A DNA stretch of 64,000 nucleotides from Jaltomata sinuosa (GCA_003996215.1 QJPP01000002.1:434001-498000), one strand, 5' to 3'. Shown: positions 20,801-31,937, counted from the first letter of the stretch. Notes: generated by a model not told the origin, from the sequence alone. Translations and numbers: made by a program.

Positions 20801-21370
20801 CTAAACTTGAAAAAAAAATGAAAATTCAAAACAAAATTCCAACACAGAAATAGGATCTGAAAATATAATTCAACAAAAGATCAAAAGAAAAAGAAGTGAA
20901 GGGAAAAAAACATATTTTTCTTCCAGTCCAAATAAAAGAAGAAGAAAAAAAAAATGCAAATGTGAACTCAATTAACTTCAAGGAAAATCAGCACACCCTT
21001 TTTTAAAATTGGGGGAGTAGGGGAGGATTACATGTGGGGAATCGAACTTTCATCGACAACGTGAAAGTTCATATAATCAAGAAAATAGACAACCAACTGA
21101 GCTACTAAGATTATGCAGAAAATCAGCACCACCCAGTATATGAATCAGTTTGAATTTTACATTCCATCACTAAGATCTTAGCAAATTTAACTTCATCCAC
21201 ACAAAAAAATATATGAGAAAACACAGATTTCCCTCAAATCAAATTAAGCAACTTTTGTACTAAAAAAGCAAAATTCAGAAACAAACAGATAAGTAATCCA
21301 GCCATGCAAAGGAAAATCAGATCTATCAAAGAGATCAAAAAAAACTTACCCCTCTGATTCTGAAAGACAT
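17887..21370 (-). CDS. ADF: Actin-depolymerizing factor, ADF6-like (145 aa)
   Basis: Coding exons 21350-21370, 19736-20001 and 17887-18037 join in frame to 145 residues. ADF/cofilin binds ADP-actin, severs filaments and speeds turnover in the cytoplasm. A 7-codon first exon (MSFRIRG, donor GTAAGT) is followed by TNASSGMGVADQSK; the start MSFR and the SSGMGVAD block are like Arabidopsis ADF6. The ADF-homology domain fills residues 14-143: YVIFKIDEKKNEVVVEK (35-51), ESYDDF (57-62), CRYAVYDYDFV (71-81), KSKIFFFAW (88-96), and the actin-binding long helix SKMLYATSKDRFRREL (105-120). Ser11/12 are in the place of the regulatory phospho-serine. The stop at 17889-17887 follows LKERAY. Splice junctions (19736|19735, 18037|18038) are GT-AG and phase-compatible. 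The length equals the family norm; nothing is broken. Confidence 0.96.
18340..18435 (-). mobile_element. SINE fragment (Au-like) in ADF intron 2
   Basis: Contains GTTGCCCGGTGCACTAAGCT, CCGCTATGCACGGGGTCCGG, GGAAGGGCCGGACCACAAGG and TGTATGCAGCCTTACCTGCA, the conserved body of the Au-type SINE in reverse orientation. The tRNA-like half with the pol III boxes is missing, so this is a 5'-truncated copy. The rest of intron 2 (18038-19735) shows nothing else I can name. Confidence 0.75.
20606..20728 (-). mobile_element. TS-like SINE in ADF intron 1
   Basis: Starts with (CAA)n (ACAACAACAACATACCAGTG), the reverse complement of the (TTG)n tail of the TS SINE. It continues AATCTCACAAGTGGAG, ATGCATACCTTACCCC, TACCTTGGGAGGTAGAGAGG and CTATTTCCGATAGACC. 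Orientation is leftward. Confidence 0.75.
21004..21115 (-). mobile_element. tRNA-derived SINE with intact A and B boxes, ADF intron 1
   Basis: On the minus strand, TAGTAGCTCAGTTGGTTG is a good pol III A box, and 50 bp later AGTTCGATTCCCCAC is a good B box, as in tRNA-derived SINEs. No tRNA cloverleaf with a sensible anticodon stem is visible, so this is not called a tRNA gene. Confidence 0.6.
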
Positions 21371-21387
21371 GGTTAAAGTGATCAGAC

Positions 21388-21389
<2 letters not shown>

Positions 21390-21419
<30 letters not shown>
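21390..21419. repeat. (GA)15 microsatellite in the ADF leader
   Basis: Thirty bases of perfect GA repeat (CT on the transcribed sense) 20 bp upstream of the ADF ATG. CT-rich leaders are common in plant genes; length variation could affect expression, which is inference. Confidence 0.98.
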
Positions 21420-21423
<4 letters not shown>

Positions 21424-21709
21424 AGAGAGCGTAACAAGAGAATTTCAAGTAGAATTCAAAAGCAGCCACCGAATGAAAAATAAACGACTTAATGTACAAA
21501 TGAATATGCACAATGTACAATAATCCGATGCTTAGTTGGCCAAATATTTGTTTTCAACCGGCACGTGTAGGTCAACTCATCATTGAGGAGTGTTTTAATA
21601 TAAATAGAGTGATAATTAAGGTATCGCAAAAAAATTATAGTTAAGATAAGTATAAAACTCGCAAAAAGATATTAGTTTAAATGTATTTTTTACCATTAAG
21701 GGGTCGTTT

Positions 21710-21958
21710 GGTAGCTAGTAAAGAGATAGCTAGTAAAGTTTTAATTTCTAATACATGTATAAGTATGAGGAAATTGGTGTATTATCTTATGCAGAGTAGA
21801 GTAGAAGGTAGAATAGCTAATACATGTATAAGTTATGAGGGAATTGACATATTATGCAGAGTAAAAGCTGGAATAGCTAATACATGCATAACTAATACCT
21901 GCATAACTAATACATGTATTACTAATACATGTATAATTCTAATCAGCTACCAAAAGAT
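21710..21958. mobile_element. MITE with GGGTCGTTTGGTAGCTAG ends
   Basis: The left end GGGGTCGTTTGGTAGCTAGT and right end AATCAGCTACCAAAAGA are imperfect inverted repeats. The interior has repeated TAATACATGTATAA / TAATACCTGCATAA units. Related ends occur at 44970-45301. Superfamily not assigned. Confidence 0.55.
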
Positions 21959-22239
21959 TTAGTTTTTAAAATTATCAATTTTTTTTGTTCTTCAACCGAT
22001 GTTCGATACCTACATTATAGAAAATCTCACATTGAAGATGAATGCTCTCTAGTGAAAATGACTTTGTACCCAAGAAAATTCAAACTCGAGAGCTCTTCGT
22101 CTCAAATTGGTAAAAGTCATTTTGCATGTTGAGATTGATTTTAATTTGAGAAAACCTTGAAATACTGTATTAAGTAATCTTTTTAGTACAGTAACCTTAA
22201 TTATATGGATAAAGCTCACAAACTGCATTAGTTTTGATG

Positions 22240-22798
22240 TTCCAACCGACTGTCACCTTCATCCATGTGAAAGGGATTCAATGAATTGAAATAAATAATT
22301 GACTGAAAATATAATGATTATTTATTAGAATAATTCATTGATAAATTGTTACTTTTGCCTTTCAACACTTTGTAAAAAATAAGTGACTGATAATACCCAG
22401 GATACTGAAATAATAGACAATTTTAGTTTCGCATAAATTTATATTTTTCGTATCATAATATAATACAATTTATATCTTTAAGGCATAACAAGTTATACAT
22501 GTTGCTTAATTCCTACAGAATTTATGTCGATAGAGACAAAAGTTCATTTCAAAACCCACAAACTATATCATAAAAGACATAACTTAGTTCCTACAAAACT
22601 TATGTCGATAGAGGCAAAACTTCAGTTTCAGAATTCACAAGTTGTGTTGTAAAAGACACAACTTAATTCTTACAAAACTTATGCCAAGCAAGACAAAACT
22701 TCTCTAAACTCATGCCTAGCTAAATCAGGTCCTAGAAACACTACATAACTTATGACGCATACTTAATTCCTACCTAACTTATGTCGAGTAGGGGTGTT
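22240..22798. other. Intergenic, tandem-like degenerate repeat
   Basis: From about 22490, a motif of the form ACTTAATTCCTACAAAACTTATGTCGA...GACAAAACTTC recurs four or five times with drift, up to the hAT element at 22799. No gene seen. Confidence 0.5.
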
Positions 22799-23667
22799 CA
22801 CGGGTCGGTTTGGGTCGGTTTTTTGTCAAAATTAAAACCAAACCAATTTAGTCGATTTCTTAATTTCTAAAACCAAATCAAACCAAATAAAAAATAACCA
22901 TCGGGTTGGTTCGGATTTTTCGATTTATGATTCTAACTAATGATGAATTAATAATAGTATAAAAAATGGCAATGGCCAAAAAGCTTGCCTAGATACAAGT
23001 CCTAATAACGCTAATTAAGAAATGTCTTTAACAAGCATCTTGTTTGGCATTGCAAACAATAATTTTGTATCTTGAATTTGTGAACCAAATACCAAAATAA
23101 TAAGCATTAGTAGTACTGTCTAAGGATAAAAATCACAAATAAATATTTTGTGGGGAAGCAATCACCAAGAAATGAGACAATAATCCTCTAAATTCTAATG
23201 TATTAGCTAGTATTATGGAAAGAACTCCAAAATGTAATAATAAGTATTTGATTTGCTGCGCATTATTTTAGAATTAAAATAAAAAGTGAAATCCTACGGT
23301 TAGAACTTAGACACCTAAAGATTAAACTGTTGGACTTGAAGTTGATGGTTGACGGATTTGGGTGAAAGTGTCGGGCTTGAGTAATTATAATATGCTAAAG
23401 TTAAGTTCATGATTAAAATATAATAAAATAATTATATTTTATTTATAAATAATATATAAATAATTATAAAATTTATATATATAATTTATCGGTTCGGTTT
23501 GGTTATTTTTGCGGTTTTTTTAGTAAAACCATAACCAAACCAAATAATGTTGGTTTTTAAAATTCAAAACCAAACCATACCAAACCAAACCAAATGTCAG
23601 TTTTTTTAATCGGTTTGGTTCGGTTTGCGATTTGGTTTGGTTTTTAACCAAACCGTGAACAGCCCTA
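22799..23667. mobile_element. hAT-like fold-back element (869 bp)
   Basis: Ends TAGGGGTGTTCACGGGTCGG and, inverted, TAGGGCTGTTCACGGTTTGG. Flanked by perfect 8-bp duplications ATGTCGAG (22791-22798 and 23668-23675), the hAT superfamily length. The subterminal regions are made of AACCAAACC / GGTTTGGTTCGG units that can fold on each other. No transposase frame, so non-autonomous. Confidence 0.88.
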
Positions 23668-23903
23668 ATGTCGAGCGAGACAAAAATTCTCTAAACTTAT
23701 GCCTAGAGAAATTAAGTCGTAGATAAGAATGCTTTGGTCCATTAATTTTCACTAAATAAGCAATAAAGACAAAATTTAAGGACCATCATATTCAAGGTCA
23801 AAAATTAAAAAATCACCTCGAAATAGGAATAATCACGTGTAAAAACTCATATCAATACCACGGTGGTATTAACACAAATTAGATCATAATCAAAATCTAC
23901 AAC

Positions 23904-23990
23904 AAAAATAACATACCCAATATAATCCAACAAGCGAGGTCTAAAGAAGATAATGTGTACGCAGACCTTACCACTAAATCGTGGGCTAGA
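23904..23990 (-). mobile_element. Degenerate TS-like SINE
   Basis: AACATACCCAATATAATCC, ACAAGCGAGGTCTAAAG, AATGTGTACGCAGACCTTACC follow the TS SINE body in reverse. Ends are not clear. Confidence 0.55.
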
Positions 23991-24260
23991 CTCTTATCCT
24001 TTTCATTTTTGGCCCAAATAGAAGCTTTTTGGACATCAAAGAAGATTGGATCGGCCCAATAACTCAAGAGTGATTCTCTCTAAGGCCCATTTCAATTATC
24101 ATTTTTCAGTTTTTATAGTTAAATGTTTAAAGATAAGTTACATTTTTTTTTTCTTGTCCAGAAGCTAACACTCAAAAATCTCACTGGTAAAAAAGAGTCA
24201 TCGTTGTGGCTGCTGAATTATTAAATTACAGCTTATCTTCAAATTAATTGCCGCGAAAAA

Positions 24261-27200
24261 ATGGAGCTCCATGGTAAACCGTTGAAACCCTAATTTCACT
24301 TTTTTCCTTAATCAAAATTTGGGAATTTTTTTTGTTTTGATTATTTCTGTAATTTGGATTTTTTTTTTCATTAGGGCACAGAGGTTCAAATCCCAAGGCT
24401 GTTCTTTCATCCCTGTTGAACAAAAGAGAAAAGCTTCAAGAAGAACTAAGAAATGTTGAAAAACAAGTAAAAGACTCTATCTTTGTTGAATTTTTTAAAT
24501 TATTTTGATTATGAAGTTCTTGTAGAAGCTCCTCTAGTTGGATAATACTCCCTGCGTTTCAATTTGCTTGTCTTGTTTTGACTTGACATAGAGTTTAAGT
24601 AAGTAAAGAAAAAATTTGAATCGTGTGATCTTAGATTAAAGATATGTTAGAATATATCAAAATACCTTTTAATCTGGTGGTCTTAAAGTAGAAAGTTGAA
24701 AATTAAAGAGTTGCCAAAAAAAAAGGAAGGGGCTTTTTTTTGGAAATGGATTAAAAAGGAAAGCAAGACAAACAAATTGACACGGAGTGAGTAGTATGTT
24801 TTGTGCTGCTTTACTGATTTTTTTTAAAATTGTATCTGTAGTTTGATATATTGTGGTAATAAGTTTTTGCTGGAGTTTTGAGTATTTGTAGCTTGTGTCA
24901 TGTAAGAAAAGGTACGTAAAATGTACCAAAATATCCTTTAATTTTGTGGTCTTGAACATGCCATGTGGAAATTAGAAATTAAAGAGTTGCCAAAAAAGGA
25001 AAGAGACGTTCTTTTTAAAATGGACTTAAAATAAAAGTAAGACAAACAAATTGAAACGGACTAGAAAGTAAGACAAACAAATTGAAACGTAGGGAGTAGT
25101 ATATAACTATATTTTGTGCTGATGTACTGAAATTTTTAAAAATTGTATCTGTAGTTAGATATCTTGTGGTAATAAGTTTTTGTTGTAATTTCGAGTATTT
25201 ACAGCTTATGTCTTATGAGAAGTTGTTGCGATATCCCTTTTTGTTGTTCAAGTAGGAAGCTAAAATATGGATATTGGTTTGATGTAGGTTTATGAGCTAG
25301 AGACAAGTTATTTGCAAGAAACGGGCACTTTTGGGAATGCGTTAAAAGGCTTTGAAGGCTTTCTATCAACATCGAATAAGAATGCAAAGTACACAACTTT
25401 CCAGTGTTTTATCTTCTCAAGTTCTTGTAGTTTGAAAATAGAAGTGATGGCTATTGTAAATTATTACTTTTTGTTGCAAAGCCTCTCATTTTTTTCACCA
25501 AAACTTGCTCATGTGCCACTTAGTATCTGCAATAGTTAAAGTTTGAAACTTTGAATATCTCATATCCTTGATTTGATGGAAGGTAAGAATCAGCTTTCAG
25601 AATAACATTAGGCGAAAAGATGGTTATTAAGGTTTATCAATAACCCATAAGGTTATGATAGTTGATGGAATTGGTCATGGAAATTTCGTTCTATGAATCG
25701 ACATTTTGTTCCATTGACTTAGTATATAGGTTTGTTTTTGTGCTAATCGTCTTATTTCAGTAACTACCTGGTATTTACTATTTAGATAGTGATCACCGGA
25801 AATCAGTGTCGAGGTTCTGAACTGTATGGGATTCGGTTAAGATAGATCAGGAAGTAGATGTACTCTCATGAAAGCCAGTAATTGTTGGCTAGGTGAAAAA
25901 AGGATTCAAATGAAAAAAGGGCCATTTACTGCATCTAACGTTACAAAATCTTTTTCAAACGTGAAGTAAAGTAATATACTGGTTCCATGAGACTTAACTG
26001 TCCTCTGAGTTACATTTCATATCTCTAGATACCATATATAAGAAAAATCATCTGTAGATAAATTTAAGGTTTCTGGCTAGTGGCTATGGCATTCGTTTCT
26101 TTTGTCCATTAAAGGGCCTGCAAATTTAATGAAGTTTCCTCCAAATAGAAAGCAAACATTGTGGAGATCTGAGTAAATTATTTCAGTAAGATTAACAAAC
26201 TACTATGTGGCGACATGGTCGATGACATCCAATGCACGAAACATTCGGAAGCTGATTTTCAATTCTGATAACCCTTAAACTTCTTTCAGACATGGAATAC
26301 CACAAGGACTATCCTGAATAAACAAACATTCAATGACCTGAACAATATGTTAAAAAAGCTCGGTGAATATTTTTAAATTAAATTTTAATCCAGATTTATA
26401 CTGTAATTGAATTGTGTGAATAATATTGTTGCATTATTTAGGTTCATACTTTTCATGTTACCGAAATATTTGGGCTGATTTAATTGCAGTAGTGACCAGC
26501 GTTTGACTTTGCTTTCATGAATTAGAACTTTTTCCTTTTCCAGAAGTGATTGTTCGTTTCATTATCTAGTCATAATACGTTTCTTCAAGGATTCACTTGT
26601 GAGAGTTTCACTTTTATGTCATCTTGCAGCCTTAAAAGGTCAAGAAAATTTCAGCTTGAGGACAGATTATTCTCATTGTCTTCAGTCACTTCACCAGCGG
26701 TATGTATTTGAGCTCTTTAGAGCTTTAGTTTTATCACTCTTTTACTTGTTCGTGGAATTTCTGATATTTGATGAGTTCTTTACTGTTGATGCTTATGTTG
26801 TCGCAATTTGATTAAATAATTAGCATTCAAACCGTGTTTTGCACTACTTATACTTAAGTGTTTGCCATTAACTAGTCCTGCAAACCATTCGGTCACCGAC
26901 CCCCTAAAAGGAAGAGTCAGAAAGAATAAAGATAAATGATACCTGCTGAATCTCATATCATGATTTTGTTTACAAGTTTTTTAAACCATGCATTTAAGGT
27001 AAGCCTTAGGTTTGATAATTCACACTGCTAGGATGATGATAATAATATTGATCACATTAGCTATGTTATGAATAAATTTTTGAAGTATTGATACTTCAAA
27101 ATTCGCAAAGACAAAGCAAGAAATTTTGCTTTAGAGGCTGAAAGAGGGTGCCCAGAGAAGGACTAAGAAATGGAAGTAGTTCTTGCAATTCAAATTCCTG

Positions 27201-30200
27201 CAATGGGTTTAAATAAGTTATGTTTGTGAGAATTACGCAGTGTTTGGATAGCGAGAAGCTAAAAAACCCGATGAGGGCTCGCTTCACCGAATCGAGAAGC
27301 GTGAAGCAAAGCACACACTTTTTTCAACTGAAGCGCAATTTAATATAAAAAATTAAAATATTAAATTTCCATAGATATATATCCATAAAAATAGCCTCTC
27401 TACCTTCACAAGGTATGGGTAAGGCTGCGTACACACCACCCTCCCAGACTCCACTTGTGGGATACCAAGAATTCAATAGAAATATCATATTATGCAAATC
27501 TTTTACTTCTAAAACGAAAAAGTAAATAATATATTCTAAAACTAGTAGCAGCAAGAAGAAGATGCGCAAGTTTCTGTTACTATTGGAGGAGAAGAAGAGT
27601 GTCAACTTTGAGTAGCAGCGGCAGGAAGAAGATGCATAGGTCTCTATTGCAATTGTTTTACAATTAGATCTTAAATTAACCTTTATTTCAATTAAATTTC
27701 CTAAAGTCTCGCTTTTTTTTTGCTTAAGCGACATGTAACGCCTCAGTCGTTTCTGGCTTCTTCTACTGAAGCTCACGCTTTTCTGTTCGCGCGTCGCTTC
27801 AGGACATAAAAGTGCGGGACTCAATGCCTCGCCTCTCCTCGCCTCGCTTCACGCTTTAAAAGCTGAAGCGACCGCTTTTAATAACACTGGACTTGTGATT
27901 AGATCTTTGAAGTATTGATGCTTAAAATGTATGCTTATTGTGAAGCAAGAGAATTTTTCTGTAGAGGCTGAAATAGGGTGCCCAGAAAAGTAGGGACTGG
28001 CATAGTTGGCAAAACTGAAATTCGAAATTTTCAGATTTTCGGTTCCTTTTTTTCAGATTACGGTTTGGTGTTTGGTTTTAATTTTTGAAGGTTTTGTATT
28101 TTGGATCCGGGATGATTTTTTTTTGAATATTCCAAAATCTAAATTTTATATCTTATATTTGACCCTTAGGCCTTAACTACAAAACCAAGCATACCCACAA
28201 GACATTAGCCCAATCCCAAGCAGAGGCGGATCCAGAATTTGAAGCTTGTGGGTTCCCAGAGAAGTTAAAAAGGGTCATCCAGGGGGGGCTCGAACCTGGG
28301 TCTCACGCGAGCAAGGCTTCTAAAGGTTCCTTTTGAACCGCTGAGCCAACCATCAACTTTGTTAATGGGTTCCTAACTTAACATTTGTATATGTTTAACA
28401 AATTTTTAATATAATTACAAGGTTTACGAAAATGTTTGGGGGTTCCCGGGAACCCCCACGTCGAATGGTAGATCCGCCCCTGATCCCAAGCCCAACATTA
28501 AATTAAATCATCAAGAAAGGCCATTTGCCCACGTAAGGACTGGGTATCATCTTTCAAGTTTTTAACTTTGATAACTTATACTAAGTACACTATTGTTCTA
28601 TTCGTAATATACAAGTATTACTTTATTTTTCTTGTAATACTTTTCTTATATCAAGAGTTTGCATTTGTACTTACAATTACCGAAATTTCATAAGATTGTT
28701 GTGGGAATGAGGAATTATTAAGGCAATATGACATGAATACTTTATTTAGTGGTTAATATATCTAAGAAGAAGAAGAAGCCTGGCTTGTAGGCTCAAACCG
28801 AAAATCTGAAATAACCAAACTGAATAATCTGAAAATGAACTCTAAAAGGTTAAACCAAACTGAGCTTATATGTTTTAAATTTGGATTGTAATTTCTTTAA
28901 TTCGAAACCCAAAAATTTAAAGGGAAATTTTCATAATGCAAATAAAACTTCCCAATGCCCACCCCTACAGAAAAGGACCAAGAAATTGAAATAGTTCTTG
29001 CCATCCAAGTTCCTGTTTTCTTAAAAAAGTTGTTCAGCCCAAGTTCCTGTTTTATTTTGTAACAAAATGTTCACCAGAATTTAAATCTTCTCCGTACTAT
29101 TGCATGAATGGTGAAGTGGGAATCCAAACAATTCTGTAGAGTGGCATTCCTCTTGGATCAACAGATTTGATGATTGTGTATTGACAGTACTAACATATGC
29201 CTGGTAGGAAATAACTTTTTCAGTTGGAGATGGTTTAGAGTCCTAGGGTCTAAATCAATGTTATCGATTTAATTGCAATACCACTTTCCAACCACTTTTC
29301 TTGAACAATTTAAAGTACCTGCCGTTATGCCAATACCTATTTTTCTGTTCTGATGGCGTTGGAGCTTCCTGAATTTTAAACTTATCGGAAAAAGAACTTC
29401 CTTCACTTTTCATGTGTTTTGCACACATATAGTTTTAGGGAAAAGATGGTTGAAAGTCCAATTCAAAGTTGAAGTTGTGCTGGTGGGATGCCGTTGTTCC
29501 TTTTACTAAATAAATTGTATCTCATGCATGTATTAGCAAATTTGTAGATCTGATTCTATCTTGTTATCTTTATGTCGAATCACCTTGCTCTATCTATAAT
29601 TCAACTGATTTGATACATTGGCGATGTGTATACTTAAAACATAGCACATCTTTTGATCTTAATAGATGCCTGATGCGGCTGTTATATTCATTTATGTTTA
29701 GGCTGAAGAGCTTGGACTTGGAAGGGAAGGTTAGTCTTTTTAGTTCTAATATACTTTATAATATAAACTTATAAAACTCTTGCAGGTTTCTTTTGGGATG
29801 AGGGGTGGGGAACTAAATTCAAGCTGTTTATGGGGAATGTCACGTCACCGAACCAAACTTAGATAGACCTTATAGGTTATTTTTGTCTTTCTTCGCAGAT
29901 GGAAGACCAGATCCTACTCAAGGTCGAATGAGAGGCGGAGGTTTTGCAAATAACGGACAGTATGTTCTGTTTTCTTGAAGAGATATCTTGCGTTTATTGG
30001 AATTGGTGCAACGTTCAATCCTATTATTGTCTAAGATACTTGGATCGAGGATGGAAGATGCAAATTCACGTTTTCTCAAAATAAACTTGCAACTTCTTTG
30101 TATTTGTTCTTTTGCTTCCGTGATGTTTATGAAAGTTATTCACCTCATGCAACTACTACTAATGTAGGGGCAAACCGAAGAAGGGAAGAACAGGACCACG

Positions 30201-30276
30201 AGATGGTAAGAAGTTCCGAATATCAAACGACTTGGATCCTGACGATGAAGATGATCCAGATTCAAACTTGAGATAG
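24261..30276 (+). CDS. EAF6: EAF6-like subunit of NuA4-type histone acetyltransferase (157 aa)
   Basis: Seven coding exons: 24261-24273, 24375-24466, 25288-25388, 26630-26699, 29702-29729, 29899-29959, 30168-30276. All join GT-AG and stay in frame to TAG at 30274, giving 157 residues. EAF6 (MEAF6 in animals) is a small nuclear scaffold subunit of MYST-type acetyltransferase complexes. Key blocks: RGSNPKAVLSSLLNKREKL (7-25) running into a predicted coiled coil EELRNVEKQVYELETSYL; the family core ETGTFGNALKGFEGF; the basic block LKRSRKFQLEDRLFSLSSVT; then AEELGLGRED, a Gly/Arg/Lys-rich tail and an acidic end (DPDDEDDPDSN). It resembles the Arabidopsis NuA4-domain protein throughout, with no lesion. 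Introns 3 and 4 are long (1.2 and 3.0 kb) and filled with transposons. Confidence 0.93.
24548..24791. mobile_element. Stowaway-type MITE in EAF6 intron 2
   Basis: Ends CTCCCTGCGTTTCAATTTGC and, inverted, CTCACTCCGTGTCAATTTG, flanked by TA on both sides (24546-24547, 24792-24793). 244 bp, no coding. Tc1/Mariner-type MITE. Confidence 0.88.
24909..25096. mobile_element. Truncated Stowaway-type MITE copy in EAF6 intron 2
   Basis: Repeats the right two thirds of the 24548 element (AATGTACCAAAATATCC, TTAAAGAGTTGCCAAAAAA, AAGACAAACAAATTGAAACG). The terminal part AAGTAAGACAAACAAATTGA occurs twice at its end. The left end is lost. Confidence 0.7.
27078..27200. repeat. Segment duplicated within EAF6 intron 4 (copy A)
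   Basis: Contains TGAAGTATTGATACTTC, TAGAGGCTGAAAGAGGGTGC and GAAGTAGTTCTTGCAATTC. A second copy lies at 27906-27990 and continues at 28976-29013 after a transposon insertion. Confidence 0.75.
27238..27889. mobile_element. hAT-like element with CAGTGTT ends in EAF6 intron 4
   Basis: Left end CAGTGTTTGGATAGCGAGAAGC and right end (inverted) CAGTGTTATTAAAAGCGGTCGC. GCTTCAGC/GAAGCG-type units recur near both ends. The flanking 8-mers GAATTACG and GACTTGTG match at only 5 positions, so the insertion is old or one end is wrong. A SINE piece sits inside at 27392-27470. The 166-residue minus-strand open frame crossing it has no protein signature. Confidence 0.55.
27392..27470 (+). mobile_element. 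TS-like SINE fragment nested in the hAT-like element
   Basis: TAGCCTCTCTACCTTCACAA, GGTAAGGCTGCGTACACACC, CTCCACTTGTGGGATACC match the TS SINE 3' half. Confidence 0.75.
27906..27990. repeat. Duplicated segment in EAF6 intron 4 (copy B, left part)
   Basis: TTTGAAGTATTGATGCTT ... TAGAGGCTGAAATAGGGTGC aligns to copy A (27078-27200). It ends exactly at the 8-bp duplication of the element at 27991 and resumes at 28976 (AGAAATTGAAATAGTTCTTG). Confidence 0.75.
27991..28967. mobile_element. hAT-like fold-back element (977 bp) in EAF6 intron 4, carrying a nested MITE
   Basis: Ends TAGGGACTGGCATAGTTGG and, inverted, TAGGGGTGGGCATTGGGAAG. Perfect 8-bp target duplication CAGAAAAG at 27983-27990 and 28968-28975. 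The insertion breaks duplicated segment copy B. The interior has self-complementary GGTTTGGTGTTTGG / CCAAACTGAA pieces and no transposase frame. A 262-bp hAT MITE (28221-28482) inserted into it later. Confidence 0.9.
28221..28482. mobile_element. hAT MITE (262 bp) with CAGRGGCGGATC ends
   Basis: Terminal inverted repeats CAGAGGCGGATCCA and CAGGGGCGGATCTA (inverted right end), flanked by perfect 8-bp duplications ATCCCAAG (28213-28220, 28483-28490). It contains a pol III B-box-like GCTCGAACCTGG. Its target is the older fold-back element, so it is the younger insertion. Confidence 0.93.
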
Positions 30277-30530
30277 CTATCTCTAACTTTATTTCAAGAA
30301 CTCTGTATTGTTGTCTGTTGTACCATAGTATTGTATCATCACAGTTAAATAAAATCCTATCTCTAGTTGACTAATTATCTTTAGGTGTGGTTTGTGAACT
30401 TCCCTAGACAAAGTACATGCTCTGATTTATTTTGTAAAGTAGTAACATAATATGACAAAGAACAAAGAGTCAAGTGTTCATATTTTTTGAATTTGCCATT
30501 CACAATCTCATTACTAGATGATGGATTTGT

Positions 30531-30632
30531 CTATCGGAAACAATCTCTCTACCCCCAGAAAGGTAGGGCAAGGTCTGCGTACATTCTGCCCTCTCCAGAT
30601 CCCACTTGTGGGATTAGACTGAGTATGTTGTT
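30531..30632 (+). mobile_element. TS-like SINE downstream of EAF6
   Basis: CTCTCTACCCCCAGAAAGGT, AGGGCAAGGTCTGCGTACA, CCACTTGTGGGATTAGACTG and the tail ATGTTGTTGG match the TS SINE 3' half with its (TTG)n end. Confidence 0.8.
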
Positions 30633-30950
30633 GGATTGATTCATTTAGTTTTTCAAATCTTTTTATATGGTGCTAGTTTGTGCCTGAAAACATGTTGCTC
30701 CAGGTGCTCGGTTGAACAGTCGAGGTATAAACAAACTAGCTCGGATATCACCATTACAAATAGTTGTTGCGAAAATGGGTCCAATATGTCTATAAGATCA
30801 GGTTCCAGGCAAAACAAGAAACAAATGAGGTCACTGGAATCAGTCATATAATTACCTGCCCTCAAAGACTTCCATATATGTATGAGGTGAATTTTACTCT
30901 TTCAAGATATCATCAATATGACAATTGACAGATATTAATTTAGATAGATA

Positions 30951-31190
30951 TTGCTTCGTCCGTTCCATTTTACGTGGCACCCTTTCTTCTTAGCCTGTTC
31001 CGAAAAGAATGTCACCTTATTGTAATTAGAAACAATTTAACTTTAAAATTTCTCTTTTATCCTTAATGAAATAGTTTACAAACACACAAATATCTAAGGA
31101 TTGTTTTAGACCACAAGTTTCAAGAGACTTCTTTTTCCCTTAAACACCGTGTCAAATCAAACGGTGTCACATAAAATGGGACAAAGAGAG
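30951..31190. mobile_element. Stowaway-type MITE (240 bp)
   Basis: Ends TTGCTTCGTCCGTTCCATTT and, inverted, CTCTCTTTGTCCCATTTTAT, each bordered by TA (30949-30950, 31191-31192). Subterminal ACGTGGCAC and GTGTCACAT are also inverted. Confidence 0.85.
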
Positions 31191-31315
31191 TAATTTATTT
31201 TCTTAAAAAGGTTATTATAAAATTCTAATTTCAAAGCATTGATCTCTTATTTTCTTTTCCAAATTAATTTGAATTATAATATGGTTAAGCGAGTTTTGAT
31301 TTGTACCGTCAAGGA

Positions 31316-31485
31316 TTGTGACGGATGGATAGGACCTTTAATAAGTGGTCTCGAATTCGAGCCTTCTGAATGAAAAAAGGGAGCGTTTTCTTCTTCTTTA
31401 ATGAGCCTTACACATAGCAAACCCAGATTAGTCGGGACTTAACGTGAATATCGAATATCGGGCGAGAAACTTTTTTTTTTTTTTT
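31316..31485 (+). mobile_element. Solanaceae-type SINE with poly(T) end
   Basis: B-box-like GAATTCGAGCC after AAGTGGTCTC, then GGGAGCGTTTTCTTC, ATTAGTCGGGACTTAACGTG, ATATCGGGCGAGAAAC and a run of 15 T. This matches the layout of a SolS-type SINE. Target duplications are not clear. Confidence 0.7.
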
Positions 31486-31937
31486 GAATATATTAGGAAT
31501 AATTCTCACGTAGAATGTGTCTACACATTGAATTATTCAGCACCAAACCATTCAATCACATAGTTGAATTTGCTGGATTAGTAAAATTTTGGAGTCACCA
31601 AAATAATAAATTAAATGTACATAATTTTTTAAATTATCAAAGCTTAGCAAAATTTTACCTAGCTACCTTTTTAAAAATATGAGTTGATATATTCAACTTT
31701 CTTATCAATTAATTAAGAAAGTGTCACTCTATTGACAGTATTTCACTAGCATTACTTAATAAACTTAGCTTTAATTTACCCATAATATCTGCTTTTTATA
31801 TATTTAAAAATACTTACTAAATAGAGATTTTATAGACCTGATGTATATTTAGGGAAGGTTATATCATAGAGCTATTTTTCTATTTGTTGACCACTTCAAG
31901 AGTAAATAAGGTAAAAAGAATCTAATGCAACTCTATG

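Noticed and set aside
21004..21115. tRNA gene
   Set aside because: A and B boxes are present but no acceptor stem or anticodon arm can be folded; better explained as a SINE.
27324..27824. 166-codon minus-strand open frame in EAF6 intron 4
   Set aside because: Crosses a hAT-like element and a nested SINE; no conserved motif.
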